From assembly GCF_000745835.1 (NCBI RefSeq), contig NZ_JQKB01000022.1, positions 26,874 to 90,873 of the forward strand: a DNA stretch of 64,000 nt. The letters are read 5' to 3'. Positions 34,761 through 42,953 of the stretch are shown piece by piece (positions within the stretch are counted from its first letter, which is position 1; each line of letters starts with the position of its first letter). The notes beneath the pieces are model-generated. The model saw only the letters and a program-made list of their open reading frames with translations. It searched no databases and had not been told where the DNA came from. The DNA is from Belnapia moabensis DSM 16746. Lineage in GTDB: Bacteria > Pseudomonadota > Alphaproteobacteria > Acetobacterales > Acetobacteraceae. Made by a program: the position numbers and the translations under genes.

Positions 34761-35540
34761 ATGCATATCCTCCTTGCCTCCCCTTCGGCCAATGCCGCGA
34801 CCCTCGTCGCGGGCCTTGCCGATCTCGGCCTCCGCTGCGACGATATCGACGCCCTCGACGATCTGCCCTCCGCCCTGGCGCTGAGCGGCCCGTATGATGG
34901 CCTCATCCTGCGCATCGACGGCTCCGTCCGCGAGGCCCAGTCCGCCATCGCCGATCTCCGCCGCCGCGGCCTCAAGCTGCCCGTCGCCGTGCTCTGCGGC
35001 CGCACCCCGCAGCCGGCCGAGGAGGAGGCGCTGCTCCATGCCGGCGCCGATGACGTGCTCGCCAACCCGATCCATCTCCGCGTGCTCGCCGCCCGCCTCC
35101 AGGCCCTCGCCCGCCGCGCCCGCGGCCATGCCAGCGCCCGCCTGGTCTGCGGCAATGTCACGCTCGACCAGGCGCAGCACGCCGCCGTCGTCGATGGCCG
35201 CCGCGTCAACCTGACCGCCCGCGAGTTCGACTTCCTCGAGACGCTGATGCTGCACAAGGGCGTGCTCCTGACCAAGGAGCGCTTCATGAGCAGCCTCTAT
35301 GCCGACGGCATGGCGCCCGACAGCAAGATCGTCGACGTCTTCGTCTGCAAGCTTCGCCGCAAGCTCGCCGATTGCGGCGCGGCGGAGATGATCCGCACCG
35401 TCTGGGGCCGCGGCTACGTCGCCTTCGAGCCGAGCCAGGCTGCGGTCGAGACCGCCCGCAACGCCCGCCAGCCGGAGGCGGCCATCGACCCGGTGCCGCG
35501 GGGCTGGACCCGGCGCAGCCAGGTGCTGGCGACAGCCTGA
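34761..35540 (+). CDS. CtrA-like OmpR-family response regulator with degenerate receiver
   Basis: 259-residue regulator. The C-terminal winged helix is strongly CtrA-like: VNLTAREFDFLETLMLHKG, then KIVDVFVCKLRRKL and TVWGRGYVAFE. The receiver domain (about 1-115) appears unable to be phosphorylated. The acidic pair after strand 1 is replaced (LLASPSA), the phospho-acceptor position in YDGLILRID is Arg51, and the conserved lysine is Asn102 (ANPIH). The ATG at 34761 with GGAG upstream is chosen over an open frame from 34683 that lacks features. It stands alone and is followed by a lytic transglycosylase with a sigma54 promoter. The canonical CtrA is presumably elsewhere. Confidence 0.85.
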   Translation: MHILLASPSANAATLVAGLADLGLRCDDIDALDDLPSALALSGPYDGLILRIDGSVREAQSAIADLRRRGLKLPVAVLCGRTPQPAEEEALLHAGADDVLANPIHLRVLAARLQALARRARGHASARLVCGNVTLDQAQHAAVVDGRRVNLTAREFDFLETLMLHKGVLLTKERFMSSLYADGMAPDSKIVDVFVCKLRRKLADCGAAEMIRTVWGRGYVAFEPSQAAVETARNARQPEAAIDPVPRGWTRRSQVLATA

Positions 35541-35543
35541 CAT

Positions 35544-35619
35544 CGAGAGGGGCGCCGCTCCTCTCGAACCCACCCCCGCCAAGGGCCGAAAGGCCCCTGG
35601 ACCCCTTGCCTCAGGGGCC
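35544..35619. repeat. Dispersed intergenic repeat, copy 1
   Basis: Starts just after the regulator stop. It has a hairpin CGAGAGG/CCTCTCG (35544-35550 and 35560-35566) enclosing a GGCGCCGCT loop, then GGGCC-GAAA-GGCCC (35583-35596, a GNRA-type loop), then CTGGACCCC and a closing CAGGGGCC able to pair with GGCCCCTG. A second copy with the same order of motifs lies at 61300-61410. Confidence 0.65.
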
Positions 35620-35642
35620 AGCATGAACTGCCCGGGCAATCC

Positions 35643-35657
35643 TGGCACGCCCCTTGC
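35643..35657 (+). promoter_or_regulatory. Sigma54 promoter of the lytic transglycosylase gene
   Basis: TGGCAC-N5-TTGC with the invariant GG (35644-35645) and GC (35656-35657) exactly 10 bp apart matches the RpoN -24/-12 consensus. Transcription would start near 35669, leaving a 5' leader of about 37 nt before the gene at 35706. No enhancer-binding protein is encoded in the window. Confidence 0.65.
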
Positions 35658-35705
35658 GCTGGTATCCCCCGCCGCCCGCATGGCGCGGGCCTGGGATGCC
35701 GAGCG

Positions 35706-36431
35706 ATGCCCTACCGTCTCCTGTTCCTCCTGGCGCTACTCCTGCGTCCCCTGGCCGCGGTGGCAACACCCAATCCCTGCGCCGCCGCCATCGCCACCGT
35801 GGAACGCGATGCCAACCTCCCGCCCCGGCTGCTGGCCGCCATTGCCCGCGTCGAATCCGGCCGCCGCGACCAGGCGACCGGCACGGTCGAAGCCTGGCCC
35901 TGGACCATCAATGCCGAGGGCCGCGGCAGCTTCTTCCCCGACAAGGCGGCAGCAATTGCCGCCGTCCGGTCGCTGCAGGCCCAGGGCGTGCGCTCCATCG
36001 ATATCGGCTGCATGCAGATCAACCTCCGCCATCACCCGAACGCCTTCGCCAGCCTTGAGGAGGCCTTCGACCCGCTCGCCAATGCCCGCTACGCCGCCCG
36101 CTTCCTCACCGAGCTGAAATCCACCCGCGCCGACTGGATGGCCGCCGCCGCCGCCTATCACTCCCAGACGCCCGAATATGCCGAGCCCTACCGCGCCCGC
36201 ATCGCCGCCGCCTGGTCGCAGGAGCAGGCGCGCCCCGCCCCTGCGCCGCAGGTGGTGCTGCCCCTCTTCCGCCCGAGCCAGCCCGGCGGCGGCTTCATGC
36301 TCTCGAACGGATCCGACCGCGCACCCATCATCGCCAACACAAATCCGGGCAGCGGCCGTGGCCTCCTGGCCTATCGCAACGCTCCCATCCCGCTTGTCGG
36401 GCGAGTGCCGATGCTGCCGCCGCGCCTCTAG
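35706..36431 (+). CDS. Lytic transglycosylase SLT-domain protein
   Basis: 241-residue exported peptidoglycan lyase. Signal peptide MPYRLLFLLALLLRPLAAVA, then the SLT domain with catalytic Glu in IARVESGRRD (about E49), GCMQINLRHHPNAF, AARFLTEL and WMAAAAAYHSQTPEYAEPY. The C-terminal 60 residues are Pro/Gly-rich and probably disordered. In alphaproteobacteria such short SLT proteins often belong to flagellar or secretion machines, and the sigma54 promoter in front of it fits a flagellar-type regulon, though no flagellar gene is in the window. Confidence 0.88.
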   Translation: MPYRLLFLLALLLRPLAAVATPNPCAAAIATVERDANLPPRLLAAIARVESGRRDQATGTVEAWPWTINAEGRGSFFPDKAAAIAAVRSLQAQGVRSIDIGCMQINLRHHPNAFASLEEAFDPLANARYAARFLTELKSTRADWMAAAAAYHSQTPEYAEPYRARIAAAWSQEQARPAPAPQVVLPLFRPSQPGGGFMLSNGSDRAPIIANTNPGSGRGLLAYRNAPIPLVGRVPMLPPRL

Positions 36432-36898
36432 TCGGCGTTGTTGAAGATCCGCTGCATCACCCGGTCACCGACGCGCAGCCCCAGCCGCTCGGCCGTCCCC
36501 GCCGCCAGCTCCAGCGTCGCCCGCACCGGTCCGCGGCTGTCGATGGCGGCCAGCGAATAAGGCACCGTCCGCTCGGCGATCCGGTGGATGCGCCCATCCG
36601 CGGTAATGAAGACCATGTCGAGCGAGGTGATGGTGTTGCGCATCCACATGCTGGATTCGCGCGGCTGCCCCCAGTCGAAAAGCATCCCCTCATCCGGCCC
36701 GACGCTCGGGCGGAACATCAGCCCGACCATCTGGTGCTCTGTGGTCAGCGCCATCTCCACCCGGAACTCATGCCGCTTGCCGTCGCGCGTGACGATGACG
36801 AGCTTCTCCTCCGGCAGCCGCGGCTGCGGCTGGTTTTGCGCGGGAGCGGGGGTGGCGAAAAGCAGGCCGGTAAGGCCAAGAAGGGAGCGTCGAAGCAT
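36428..36898 (-). CDS. DUF192 family exported protein
   Basis: 156-residue protein with a signal peptide (MLRRSLLGLTGLLFATPAPA) and a DUF192 domain: TTEHQMVGLMFRPSVGPDEG, then MWMRNTITSLDMVFI and the C-terminal GTAERLGLRVGD. The ATG at 36896-36898 is chosen; upstream frame is antisense to the next gene's leader. DUF192 proteins are small, widespread and of unknown function. It overlaps the transglycosylase stop by 4 bp, tail to tail. Confidence 0.88.
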   Translation of the reverse strand: MLRRSLLGLTGLLFATPAPAQNQPQPRLPEEKLVIVTRDGKRHEFRVEMALTTEHQMVGLMFRPSVGPDEGMLFDWGQPRESSMWMRNTITSLDMVFITADGRIHRIAERTVPYSLAAIDSRGPVRATLELAAGTAERLGLRVGDRVMQRIFNNAD

Positions 36899-36944
36899 GG
36901 TGTTCAGCTTGGCACCGCCGCGCCGCGCCCGCCATACTCCCCAC

Positions 36945-37838
36945 ATGGAAGCGCTCCGCACCATCCGCACCCCGAGCCTCGAGATCGCCTATGCGGAACA
37001 GGGCCAGCCCGATGGCCCGCCGGTGCTCCTGCTCCACGGCTTCCCCTACGCCCCGCAGGCCTATGCCGAGGTCGCCCCCCGCCTCGCCGCAGCCGGCCTC
37101 CGCTGCATCATCCCTTATCTGCGCGGCTATGGCGCGACCCGTTTCCTTTCGGCCGACACGCCCCGCTCCGGCCAGCAGGCCGCTCTCGGCCAGGATCTGC
37201 TCGACCTGCTCGATGCGCTCGCCATCCCCCGCGCGACGCTGGCCGGCTATGACTGGGGCGGCCGCGCCGCCTGCATCGTCGCAGCACTTTGGCCCGAGCG
37301 CGTCGCCGGCCTCGTCTCCTGCACCGGCTACAACATCCAGGACATCGCCGCCTCAGTGAAGCCGGCCGCTCCCGAGCAGGAACACCGACTCTGGTACCAG
37401 TACTATTTCCACACCGAGCGCGGCCGCGCCGGGCTGGAGGCCGACCGGCACGGCATCGCCCGCCTGCTCTGGCGCCTCTGGTCCCCCGAATGGCACTTCG
37501 ACGACGCTACCTTCGCCGCCAGCGCGCCCGCTTTCGACAACCCGGACTTCGTCCCGGTAGTTATCCAGTCCTATCGCCACCGCTTCGGCTATGCCGAAGG
37601 CGACCCGGCGCTGGAGCCGATCGAGGCCGCCCTCGCCCGCCAGCCCCGCATCGCCGTCCCGACCATCGCCCCGCATGGCGGCGCCGATGGCGTCGGCCCT
37701 GCCGAAGCCTCCGCCACCCATCATCGCCATTTCAGCGGCGCCTATGAGCGCCGCATCCTTCCGGGCATCGGCCACAACCTCCCGCAGGAGGCGCCGGAGG
37801 CCTTCGCACGAATGGTGCTGGAGCTTCCGGCGGCCTGA
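36945..37838 (+). CDS. Alpha/beta hydrolase, epoxide hydrolase/haloalkane dehalogenase-like
   Basis: 297-residue alpha/beta hydrolase. The oxyanion-hole motif is LLLHGFPYAPQAY, the nucleophile elbow is LAGYDWGGRAA with Asp rather than Ser as nucleophile, and the catalytic His is in LPGIGHNLPQEAPEAF. An Asp nucleophile points to epoxide hydrolases or dehalogenases. The cap contains WYQYYFHTERGR. The ATG at 36945 opens the family-like sequence. It is divergent from the DUF192 gene by 46 bp. Confidence 0.87.
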   Translation: MEALRTIRTPSLEIAYAEQGQPDGPPVLLLHGFPYAPQAYAEVAPRLAAAGLRCIIPYLRGYGATRFLSADTPRSGQQAALGQDLLDLLDALAIPRATLAGYDWGGRAACIVAALWPERVAGLVSCTGYNIQDIAASVKPAAPEQEHRLWYQYYFHTERGRAGLEADRHGIARLLWRLWSPEWHFDDATFAASAPAFDNPDFVPVVIQSYRHRFGYAEGDPALEPIEAALARQPRIAVPTIAPHGGADGVGPAEASATHHRHFSGAYERRILPGIGHNLPQEAPEAFARMVLELPAA

Positions 37839-37842
37839 CCCA

Positions 37843-39030
37843 TCAACCCGCCGCGGCGAGGACCGGGCGTTCCTCCGCCACCTGCCGCAGCCGCCCCAGC
37901 AACGACGCGATCGCCGCCGCATCGACATTGGCGAAGGCGATGCGCAGGTGCCGCTCCTCCCCGGCGAAGGCCGGGCCCGGCAGCGCCATCAGCCCGTGCT
38001 CCGTCGCCAGGTGCCGCGCCACATCCCAGGCCGAGGCGGCGCCGAAGGGATGCCGCACATAGGCGAAGTAGGCCCCGAGCGCCTCCAGCCGCCATCCGGC
38101 CAGTCCCTCGAAGCCAGCTCGCAGGGCCCGCGCCCGCTCGTCCATCTCCGCCCGCTTCGCCTCGCGCCAGCCGGTCAGCGCCTCGATCCCCCAGGCGAGC
38201 GCCGCCTGGGCGGGCCGGTTGGCGCAGATCTGGACGCAATCCATCACCTTGCTGAGCTGCGGCAGCAGCACCTCCGGCGCCGCCAGCGCACCCAGCCGAT
38301 GCCCTGGAATGGCAAAGGACTTGGAGAAGCTGGTGAGCTGGATGAGATTCTCCGGCCAGTCCTCGCCTCGGAGCAGCCCATGCGGCGCCCCGGCCCCGGG
38401 CGGCAGGAAGTCCCGATAGGTCTCGTCCAGCACCAGCCAGATTCCGCGCCGCCGGCACAGCGCATGGAACCGCGCGATGAGTTCTGGCGGATAGACCGCC
38501 CCGGTCGGGTTGTTCGGCGTCACCAGCACGATGGCCCGGACCCGCCCGTCGATCAGCGCCTCCGCCGCCTCCGGGTCCGGCAGGAAGCCGGGGCCGCAAG
38601 CCAGGCCCCGCGCCTCGATGCCCAGCATGTCGAGCGTCATCGCATGGTTGAAGTACCAGGGCGTCGGCACGAGTACCGCATCGCCCCGCCCGGCCAGCGC
38701 CATCATGGTGACGAAATAGGCCTGGTTGCAGCCGGCGGTGATGGCGACATGCTCCGCCCCGCACCCGCCCCCGTAGAGGTCCCGCAGATGCGCCGCATAG
38801 GCCTCCCGCAGCACCGGATCGCCTTGGATCGGCCCATAGGCGGCGGCCTCGACACTGCCCGCCGCCGCGGCCAGTCGCTCCAACATCTCAGGCGGCGGCG
38901 GATAGGCAGGCACCGCCTGGCAGAGGTTCATCAGCGGCCCATGCCGCCCATCATAGCTTCGGCCCCAGGCCTGGATCTCGGGAATGGGTGGGCTGCCGGT
39001 ATCGATCAGGCGGGGGTTAAGCCTCGGCAT
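37843..39030 (-). CDS. PLP-dependent aminotransferase (class I/II)
   Basis: 395-residue fold-type I aminotransferase. The PLP-lysine motif is SFSKSFAIPGHRLG, the pyridine-N contact is LVLDETYRDFLPP, NPTGAVYPPELI is the substrate loop, and the C-terminal arginine lies in ERHLRIAFANVD. GCNQAYFVTMMALAG corresponds to the cofactor phosphate region. Amino-acid specificity is not clear; some similar proteins are annotated as aspartate- or tyrosine-type transaminases. It ends 4 bp from the convergent hydrolase, and its stop-side gene pair is independent. Confidence 0.88.
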   Translation of the reverse strand: MPRLNPRLIDTGSPPIPEIQAWGRSYDGRHGPLMNLCQAVPAYPPPPEMLERLAAAAGSVEAAAYGPIQGDPVLREAYAAHLRDLYGGGCGAEHVAITAGCNQAYFVTMMALAGRGDAVLVPTPWYFNHAMTLDMLGIEARGLACGPGFLPDPEAAEALIDGRVRAIVLVTPNNPTGAVYPPELIARFHALCRRRGIWLVLDETYRDFLPPGAGAPHGLLRGEDWPENLIQLTSFSKSFAIPGHRLGALAAPEVLLPQLSKVMDCVQICANRPAQAALAWGIEALTGWREAKRAEMDERARALRAGFEGLAGWRLEALGAYFAYVRHPFGAASAWDVARHLATEHGLMALPGPAFAGEERHLRIAFANVDAAAIASLLGRLRQVAEERPVLAAAG

Positions 39031-39057
39031 GTTAGGTCCTGTCGCGGAGAAGGACCC

Positions 39058-40185
39058 TCAACGCTCCCGAACCGCGATAGTGTCGAGGTCCCGCACCACG
39101 GCCGCCACCACCCGCTGCACCGCCGCCCTGACGACCCCTGGCCGCGGCGCATCCCGCAGCGTGGTGAACCAGTGCTCCGGCGGGTTCCGCCCCGCCGCCC
39201 GTCCGAAGCGCAGCGCCCGCAGCACCTGCTCCGCCGCCGGCGGCAGCCGCTCCGGAATGTCGTAGCCATTGAGCACCGCCCAGACCCCAGCCCAGCACCG
39301 CCCGACCGTCCATGGATTGTACCCGCCACCGCCGAGCACCAGGAGGCGCGGCGCCAGCCCCATCAGCGCCCGCACCACCCCCCAATGCGCATTGTTGGAG
39401 AGCGAGAGCCGCGAGAGCGGGTCCTCCTCCAGGGCATCCGCCCCGCATTGCAGCATGATCGCCTGCGGCCGCAGCCGCCGCGCGACCGGCAGGATTGCCC
39501 CATGCAGCACCCACAGCATCTCGGAATCGTTGAAACCCGACGGTACCGGCAGGTTGCGCGCCGCCCCGCCCGCCCGATCTTCGACCGCCCCTGTTCGCGG
39601 CCAGCGCCCCTCTTCATGCACCGAGAGGGTGAAGACCCGCGGATCGTCATGGAAAGCGTCCTGCACCCCATCCCCGTGATGCGCGTCGATATCGACATAG
39701 AGGACATTGTCGAGCCCGGCATCCAGCCAGGTCAGCAGCCCGAGCACCGGGTCATTGAGGTAGCAGAAGCCGCTCGCCCGGTCCGGTCGCCCGTGATGCG
39801 TTCCCCCGCCCGGACAATAGACCACCCCACCCCCCGCGGTGAGCCGAGCGGCCAGCATGCACCCGCCCGCGCTCGTCGCCGGCCGGGAGAAGACCTCCCG
39901 GTAGACCGGATTGCCATGCGCCCCGATATGGAAGCGCGCCTGATCCTCCGGCGTCGCCCGCTGCGTGGCCTCCGCCCGCTGCAAGGCGGCGATGTAGTCC
40001 GGCGCATGAAACCGTGCGAGTTCGGCCGGCGTCGCCCTGGGCGCCTCGATCCACCCGGCCGGCGGCAGCCAGCCCAGCGCCTCGATCAGGTCGAGCGCCG
40101 TCGAGACGCGGGGGATCGCCAGCGGATGCTTCGGCCCATAGGAGGAGTGCCGGTAGATCTCCGAGCCGATGAGCAGCGGCGTCAC
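39058..40185 (-). CDS. Histone deacetylase / AcuC-type deacetylase family protein
   Basis: 375-residue class I HDAC-fold amidohydrolase. It has the complete zinc site and charge relay: [20 protein letters not shown], then [16 protein letters not shown] (Asp and His ligands) and [16 protein letters not shown] (second Asp), ending with the glycine loop [12 protein letters not shown]. Bacterial members deacetylate proteins (AcuC acts on acetyl-CoA synthetase), polyamines or small molecules. The start is GTG at 40183-40185, overlapping the tpiA stop by 4 bp (GTGA), so it is translationally coupled to a glycolytic gene, which would suit control of central metabolism. Confidence 0.92.
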   Translation of the reverse strand: MTPLLIGSEIYRHSSYGPKHPLAIPRVSTALDLIEALGWLPPAGWIEAPRATPAELARFHAPDYIAALQRAEATQRATPEDQARFHIGAHGNPVYREVFSRPATSAGGCMLAARLTAGGGVVYCPGGGTHHGRPDRASGFCYLNDPVLGLLTWLDAGLDNVLYVDIDAHHGDGVQDAFHDDPRVFTLSVHEEGRWPRTGAVEDRAGGAARNLPVPSGFNDSEMLWVLHGAILPVARRLRPQAIMLQCGADALEEDPLSRLSLSNNAHWGVVRALMGLAPRLLVLGGGGYNPWTVGRCWAGVWAVLNGYDIPERLPPAAEQVLRALRFGRAAGRNPPEHWFTTLRDAPRPGVVRAAVQRVVAAVVRDLDTIAVRER

Positions 40186-40940
40186 GCGGCGTCAGGCACC
40201 CCCGCCGCGATCGCCAGGAAATCCGCGGCCACCAGGCTCGCCCCGCCGACCAGCGCCCCGTCGACATGCGGCAGGGCAAGAATGCCCTTCGCATTCCCCG
40301 GCTTCACCGACCCACCATAGAGGATACGGAGCCCGCTGCCCGCCTGGCCGAACCGCCCCTCCAGATTGGCGCGGATGGCCGCATGGATGGCAGCGATCTC
40401 CGCCTCGGTCGGCGTCCTTCCGGTGCCGATGGCCCAGACCGGCTCATAGGCCACGACCCCACCCGCCTGCGCGAACCCATCCGGCAGGCTGCCATCGAGC
40501 TGCCGCGTCACCACCGCCTCGGCCTCGCCCGCCAGCCGCTGCGCCTCGCTCTCCCCGACGCAGACGATGGGAGTGAGCCCCGCCGCCAGCGCCGCCTCCG
40601 CCTTGGCCCGCACCGCGGCATCCGCCTCGCCGTGATCCGCCCGGCGCTCGGAATGCCCGAGGATCACATAGCTTGCCCCGACATCCCGCAGCATCGCCGC
40701 CGCCACGTCGCCGGTATGGGCACCCTTCGCCGCCGCATGACAATCCTGCCCACCGAGCGCGACATCGGCCCCCAAGGCGCCACTGACCGGTACCAGATAG
40801 GGAAAGGGCGGGCAGACCAGCAGCTCCGCCCGCGCGCCCACTGCCCCGGCCCGTACCCCCTCGGCCAGCGCCCCGGCCTCGCGCAGGGTCCCGTGCATCT
40901 TCCAATTGCCGGCGATCAACGGGCGCACTCCGGGGGTCAT
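40182..40940 (-). CDS. tpiA: Triosephosphate isomerase
   Basis: 252-residue TIM, interconverting dihydroxyacetone phosphate and glyceraldehyde 3-phosphate. Active-site residues are all visible: Lys14 in IAGNWKM, His96 in VILGHSERR, Glu166 in [11 protein letters not shown], and the phosphate loop [12 protein letters not shown]. The ATG at 40938-40940 has GAGAGGA upstream. Divergent from ppiD, as is usual for alphaproteobacterial tpiA. Confidence 0.97.
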   Translation of the reverse strand: MTPGVRPLIAGNWKMHGTLREAGALAEGVRAGAVGARAELLVCPPFPYLVPVSGALGADVALGGQDCHAAAKGAHTGDVAAAMLRDVGASYVILGHSERRADHGEADAAVRAKAEAALAAGLTPIVCVGESEAQRLAGEAEAVVTRQLDGSLPDGFAQAGGVVAYEPVWAIGTGRTPTEAEIAAIHAAIRANLEGRFGQAGSGLRILYGGSVKPGNAKGILALPHVDGALVGGASLVAADFLAIAAGVPDAA

Positions 40941-41047
40941 GGCGGCATCCTCTCTTTGTTGGCCTAAATCGGGTATCCGCGACCAACAGGTTTGGCAACG
41001 GCCGATGCCTCCGCTATGCACCCCGCCCGGATCACAGACGGACCATC

Positions 41048-42937
41048 ATGCTCACCGCTCTCCGCCGGCTCGCCTCGACCTGGGTCGCCAAGCTGCTCTT
41101 CATCCTGCTGATCGGCTCCTTCGCCGTCTGGGGAATTGAAGACACGATCCGCAATTTCGGTCGGGACAATGCCGTCGCTCGGGTGAATGGCGAGCCGATC
41201 GAGATCGATGAGGCCCAGGCCGCCATCCGCCGCGAGATGCAGCGCATCTCCCGCCAGCTCGGCGGCCAGTTCGACAACGACCCGCGCATCCGCCGCGCCG
41301 TCGCCCAGCAGGCGATCGAGCAGCTGATCCTCGACCGCGTCCTCCGTGCCGAGGCCACGACCCTCGGCATCGCCGTGCCGGACCAGGCGGTGCGCGACTT
41401 CATCTTCTCGATCCAGGGCTTCCGCGGCATGAGCGGCCAGTTCGAGCGCCCGGTCTTCGAGAATTTCCTGCGCGGCAACGACCTGACCGAGGCCGGCTTC
41501 CTCGCCCTGGTCCGCGCCGACCTCGCCCGGCAGCAGCTGGCGCTCGCCGTCCGCTCCGGCGCCGTGGTGCCGGATGCGCTGGCCAACCCGCTGCTGCAAT
41601 GGCAGCAGGAGCAGCGCAGCGCCAGCCTCGTCACCCTTCCCCTCTCGGCCGCGCCCGAGCCCCCGGCGCCGGAGGACGCTCAGCTCCGCCGCTTCCACGA
41701 GAACAATCCGGACCGATTCTCGAGCCCCGAATACCGCGAGGCGAGCGTCGCCGTGCTGACAGCCGAGCGGATCAGCCGCGAGATCGAGGTCTCCGACGCC
41801 GACCTCGCCGCCGCCTATGACTCCCGCCGCAACCAGTTCGAGACGCCCGAACGCCGCAAGCTGGAGCAGGTGCTCGTCCAGGACGAGGAGAAGGCCAAGG
41901 CCATCGCCGCCGCTTGGTCGGGCGGGGCTGACTTCGCCACCGTCACCCGCGAGGCCGAAGCCGCCGGCGGCCAGGCAGTGGAACTCGGCGCCATCGACCG
42001 CGCCGGCCTGCCCTTCCCGCAGCTCGCCGAAGCCGCCTTCGCCGCCGCGCCCGGCACCGTCACCTCCCCGGTGAAGACCGATTTCGGCTGGCACGTCCTC
42101 AAGGTAGAAGGCATCGAGCTAGGCGCCACCCGGCCGCTCGCCGAAGTCCGCGATCAGCTCCGCACCGACCTCACCGCCGAGAAGGCCGCCGACCTTGCCT
42201 TTGAGCGCGCCAACCAGGTGGAGGACGCGCTGGCCGGCGGCGCGACCCTCGCCGAGGTCGCCCAGCGCTTCAACCTCGGCTTCGCCACCATTCGCACCGA
42301 TGCCAATGGTCTCGACCCCGAGGGCAAGCCGGTCGAGCTGCCCGTGATCGAGGCCGCCCGCGCGCCCCTGCTGCGCACCGTCTTCACGACGGAGAAGGGC
42401 GCCGCCCCCCGCCTTGCCGAGACCGAGGCCGGCTTCGTCGCCGTCGATGTGAAGGAGGTCACGTCCCCCGCCCTCCGCCCCTTCGAAAGCGTCGAGGCCC
42501 AGGTCCGCGAGGCCTTCATCGCCGATGCCAAGCGCCGTGAGATGGAAGAGCGCGCCGCCGGCCTGCTCGCTGCCGTGAAGGGCGGCAAGACCCTTACCGA
42601 GGCCGCCCGCGAGGCCGGCTTCGGTGTCCGCGAGCTCGGCGCCATCACCCGCGACCAGCGTGACGGGCCGGTGCCGGCCGAGATCCTCGCGCCGCTCTTC
42701 GAATTGAAGGCGAACGAGCCCACCATGGCGCGGACGCGGGACGGCTTCGCCGTCGCCCAGCTCCTGGAGGTCACCCGCCCCGACCCCGCTGCCGACCCGG
42801 CCGCCCTGGCGCGCCTCAAGACCGAGACCAGCCAGGCCATGGCCGGCGACCTAGAGACGGAGTACGTCGCCGGCCTGCGCAACCGGGCCGATGTCCGCAT
42901 CAACGCCCGCCTGCTCGACAGCCTCGCCCAACCCTGA
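41048..42937 (+). CDS. Peptidyl-prolyl isomerase, SurA/PpiD-like
   Basis: 629-residue periplasmic foldase anchored by one N-terminal helix (VAKLLFILLIGSFAVWGI). The SurA-type chaperone N-domain spans about 35-190. A parvulin domain follows (about 265-365; EQVLVQDEEKAKAIA to KTDFGWHVLKVEGIE), and then a second, diverged domain. The topology matches PpiD of the inner-membrane outer face. It is the first gene of the ppiD-trpE run; 16 bp separate it from trpE. Confidence 0.9.
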   Translation: MLTALRRLASTWVAKLLFILLIGSFAVWGIEDTIRNFGRDNAVARVNGEPIEIDEAQAAIRREMQRISRQLGGQFDNDPRIRRAVAQQAIEQLILDRVLRAEATTLGIAVPDQAVRDFIFSIQGFRGMSGQFERPVFENFLRGNDLTEAGFLALVRADLARQQLALAVRSGAVVPDALANPLLQWQQEQRSASLVTLPLSAAPEPPAPEDAQLRRFHENNPDRFSSPEYREASVAVLTAERISREIEVSDADLAAAYDSRRNQFETPERRKLEQVLVQDEEKAKAIAAAWSGGADFATVTREAEAAGGQAVELGAIDRAGLPFPQLAEAAFAAAPGTVTSPVKTDFGWHVLKVEGIELGATRPLAEVRDQLRTDLTAEKAADLAFERANQVEDALAGGATLAEVAQRFNLGFATIRTDANGLDPEGKPVELPVIEAARAPLLRTVFTTEKGAAPRLAETEAGFVAVDVKEVTSPALRPFESVEAQVREAFIADAKRREMEERAAGLLAAVKGGKTLTEAAREAGFGVRELGAITRDQRDGPVPAEILAPLFELKANEPTMARTRDGFAVAQLLEVTRPDPAADPAALARLKTETSQAMAGDLETEYVAGLRNRADVRINARLLDSLAQP

Positions 42938-42953
42938 ACCCGGAGCACTTGCC

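Noticed and set aside
37591..40320. 909-residue open frame across aminotransferase, deacetylase and tpiA genes on the opposite strand
   Set aside because: Pro/Arg/His-rich shadow covering three well-supported genes; no Shine-Dalgarno and no motifs.
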